This document shows positions 5,027 to 6,273 of a stretch of 6,273 nt of DNA, piece by piece. Source of the stretch: Bacteroidota bacterium (GTDB lineage: Bacteria > Bacteroidota > UBA10030 > UBA6906); the NCBI GenBank assembly GCA_016844425.1, contig JAERML010000101.1, positions 1-6,273 of the forward strand, given 5' to 3'. How positions within the stretch are numbered: the stretch's first letter is position 1; each line of letters begins with the position of its first letter. A program made the translations under genes and the position numbers. Under the pieces are notes generated by a model, which saw nothing but the letters and a program-made list of their open reading frames with translations, made no database searches and was not told where the DNA came from.

Positions 5027-5056
5027 TTGCAGATAAGCCCGCCAAATTCGTATATT
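5027..5056 (+). promoter_or_regulatory. Candidate promoter of the lipoprotein gene
   Basis: TTGCAG (5027-5032) and TATATT (5051-5056) are separated by 18 bp. TATATTGA also matches the Bacteroidota -7 consensus TAnnTTTG at six of eight positions. Transcription would start near 5063, giving a 5' leader of about 50 nt before the ATG at 5115. This is the best promoter-like sequence I see in the window. Confidence 0.45.
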
Positions 5057-5114
5057 GACCTGCGTTCTTTTCTTATCCGACCAACCAAACACCGGCAGCA
5101 TTCCTTCGGAACGT

Positions 5115-6273
5115 ATGCGGCACTGTCTCTTCTACATTCTTGTTCTTTCCGTTGCCGCAGGGCTCACGAGCTGCAGCATCATGTCGTTTTCCCTCGACCA
5201 ACCCGTTCAAGGAAGTATTGGCAAGACCACAGTTGTGCCTGAGGCGATCCCATTGCCGGACTCAGCCCTTGTAATTCCCGGTCCGGAGTACGAAGCCGGC
5301 TGGCTCCATAATATTTTCTTCGGTGCGCACTACCGCGACCTCTGGACAACTCCCATCCGTGTTGCCATTCTTGATCTCGCAACATTCGCCGGTGGTCTCA
5401 CACCCATCGAGCAGGGGGGTGGATTCCAGACCAAATCGCTCCGGTTGAAGGGCAACGACGGCAAGCTCTACGCATTCCGCTCCGTGAACAAAGACCCAAA
5501 GAAAGTGCTGCCGGCAGAGCTCCAGGTTACATTTGCGGCGGATGTGTTCCAGGATCAGATCAGTTCGGCCCACCCGGCGTCTGCCGTTGTTGTTGATGAA
5601 CTTGCCAATGCGCTCGGCGTGCTTCACGCTCACCCGGCACTCGTCCTCCTTCCGGACAACGAGCGGCTGGGAGAATTTCGTGCAACGTTCGGGGGGATTC
5701 TTGGGATGCTTGAAGAGTATCCGTCCGCCGGTGATGAAGACGAGGTGTCGTTTGCCGGAGCGGAGAAAATTGTCAAGACGTTGAAACTTTTTGAGGCGCT
5801 GGAAAAGGATAGTAGTGAGAGCATGGTAAACTCGCGTGCCTTCCTGACAGCACGATTGCTGGATGTGTTCGTGGGGGACTGGGACAGGCATATTGACCAG
5901 TGGCGGTGGGCGCGGTTCACGGAGAATGGACGCAACGTATACTATCCTATCCCGCGTGATCGTGACCAGGCATTCGCGCGGTTTGATGGGCTTTTCCCAT
6001 GGATCGCGGCAATGGGTATTACGCAATTCGAGAGCTTCTACAAGAACTTCAACAACATCTACAGCCTGACATTCTCCGGCAGGTTCCTAGACCGCAGGCT
6101 GCTTGCTGACTTGGACAAGGCCGCATGGGACAGTGTTACTGTCTCCGTCATCGCACGGCTGACGGACGAGGTGATTGATCGGGCTGTCAGGCGCCTGCCC
6201 CCCTCATACTACGAAAAGAACGGAACCTGGCTTGCCGCTGCGCTCAAGTCACGGAGAAACCAATTGGCCGCGG
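5115..6273 (+). CDS. Lipoprotein with atypical-kinase-like motifs (partial, runs off the right edge)
   Basis: The frame is open from the ATG at 5115 to the window end, giving at least 386 residues with no stop. The N-terminus MRHCLFYILVLSVAAGLTSC is an SpII signal peptide with the lipobox LTSC (C20 lipidated), so the protein is anchored in the inner or outer membrane facing the periplasm or surface. The mature part has GGGFQTKSLRL (101-111) followed by YAFRSVNKD (119-127), like a glycine-rich loop and nucleotide-binding lysine (K126). LLPD (178-181) sits where a hinge would be. GDWDRHIDQWRW (254-265) and PIPRDRDQAF (278-287) resemble the catalytic D-R-H loop and metal-binding Asp of HipA, Fam20 and CotH-type kinases. 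I recall Bacteroidota relatives with this region joined to an outer-membrane beta-barrel, which would lie beyond the window. The kinase reading is inference. The gene has only a weak GGA before the start. Confidence 0.75.
   Translation, partial: MRHCLFYILVLSVAAGLTSCSIMSFSLDQPVQGSIGKTTVVPEAIPLPDSALVIPGPEYEAGWLHNIFFGAHYRDLWTTPIRVAILDLATFAGGLTPIEQGGGFQTKSLRLKGNDGKLYAFRSVNKDPKKVLPAELQVTFAADVFQDQISSAHPASAVVVDELANALGVLHAHPALVLLPDNERLGEFRATFGGILGMLEEYPSAGDEDEVSFAGAEKIVKTLKLFEALEKDSSESMVNSRAFLTARLLDVFVGDWDRHIDQWRWARFTENGRNVYYPIPRDRDQAFARFDGLFPWIAAMGITQFESFYKNFNNIYSLTFSGRFLDRRLLADLDKAAWDSVTVSVIARLTDEVIDRAVRRLPPSYYEKNGTWLAAALKSRRNQLAA

Noticed and set aside
5262..6026. A 254-codon open frame on the minus strand opposite the lipoprotein gene.
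   Set aside because: It is antisense to a convincing coding sequence with signal peptide and conserved motifs. Its own product resembles nothing and has no ribosome binding site that I can see.
1..6273. CRISPR array, tRNA or rRNA genes, or a T-box or other known riboswitch before cysM.
   Set aside because: I found no regularly spaced repeats, no cloverleaf with a CCA end, and no conserved riboswitch core. The cysM leader is better explained by the Cys-rich ORF.

Overview
The window looks like a bacterial chromosome segment of moderate-to-high GC content. It probably comes from the Bacteroidota/Chlorobi (FCB) group, possibly an Ignavibacteria-like lineage. I infer this from the SpII lipoprotein at the right end, whose sequence resembles outer-membrane-associated proteins I know from that group, from a candidate promoter with a TATATTG core, and from several genes lacking a Shine-Dalgarno sequence. 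The lineage is not proven by the sequence.

Layout. Positions 1-428 hold no gene I can support. Positions 429-827 (minus strand) are the C-terminal remnant of an IS110-family transposase, carrying two copies of a TCCCGAC/GTCGGGA hairpin and a further palindrome. Positions 854-4192 (minus strand) are one tightly packed operon, read right to left: a 29-codon cysteine-rich leader ORF, a CysM-type cysteine synthase, a JAMM/M67 peptidase (Mec), a CysO/MoaD-type ubiquitin-like sulfur carrier, an E1-like activating enzyme fused to a rhodanese (MoeZ type), and a small conserved protein of unknown function. Positions 4193-4516 are a divergent intergenic region. On the plus strand follow a STAS/SpoIIAA-like protein (4517-4918), a short spacer with a possible terminator and a good candidate promoter, and a lipoprotein gene that runs off the right edge (5115-6273) and carries atypical-kinase-like motifs.

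How the genes work together. The operon contains every part of the protein-thiocarboxylate route to cysteine known from Mycobacterium tuberculosis. MoeZ adenylates the CysO C-terminus and its rhodanese domain supplies sulfur, giving CysO-thiocarboxylate. CysM joins this to an activated serine (O-phosphoserine in M. tuberculosis), and Mec cuts cysteine off the CysO C-terminus. Stop/start overlaps or gaps of a few bases join cysM-mec-cysO-moeZ, so translation is probably coupled.

The most interesting observation is upstream of cysM. A short ORF ends in Cys-Ile-Cys-Arg-Ser-Cys-Cys-stop, and its last cysteine codons lie inside the stem of a strong hairpin. This has the layout of a cysteine-sensing attenuator placed directly before a cysteine-biosynthesis operon. 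A second notable point is that CysO ends in Gly-Gly-Arg-Pro rather than Gly-Gly, which implies a maturation cleavage, and that the Gly-Gly codons double as the ribosome binding site of moeZ.
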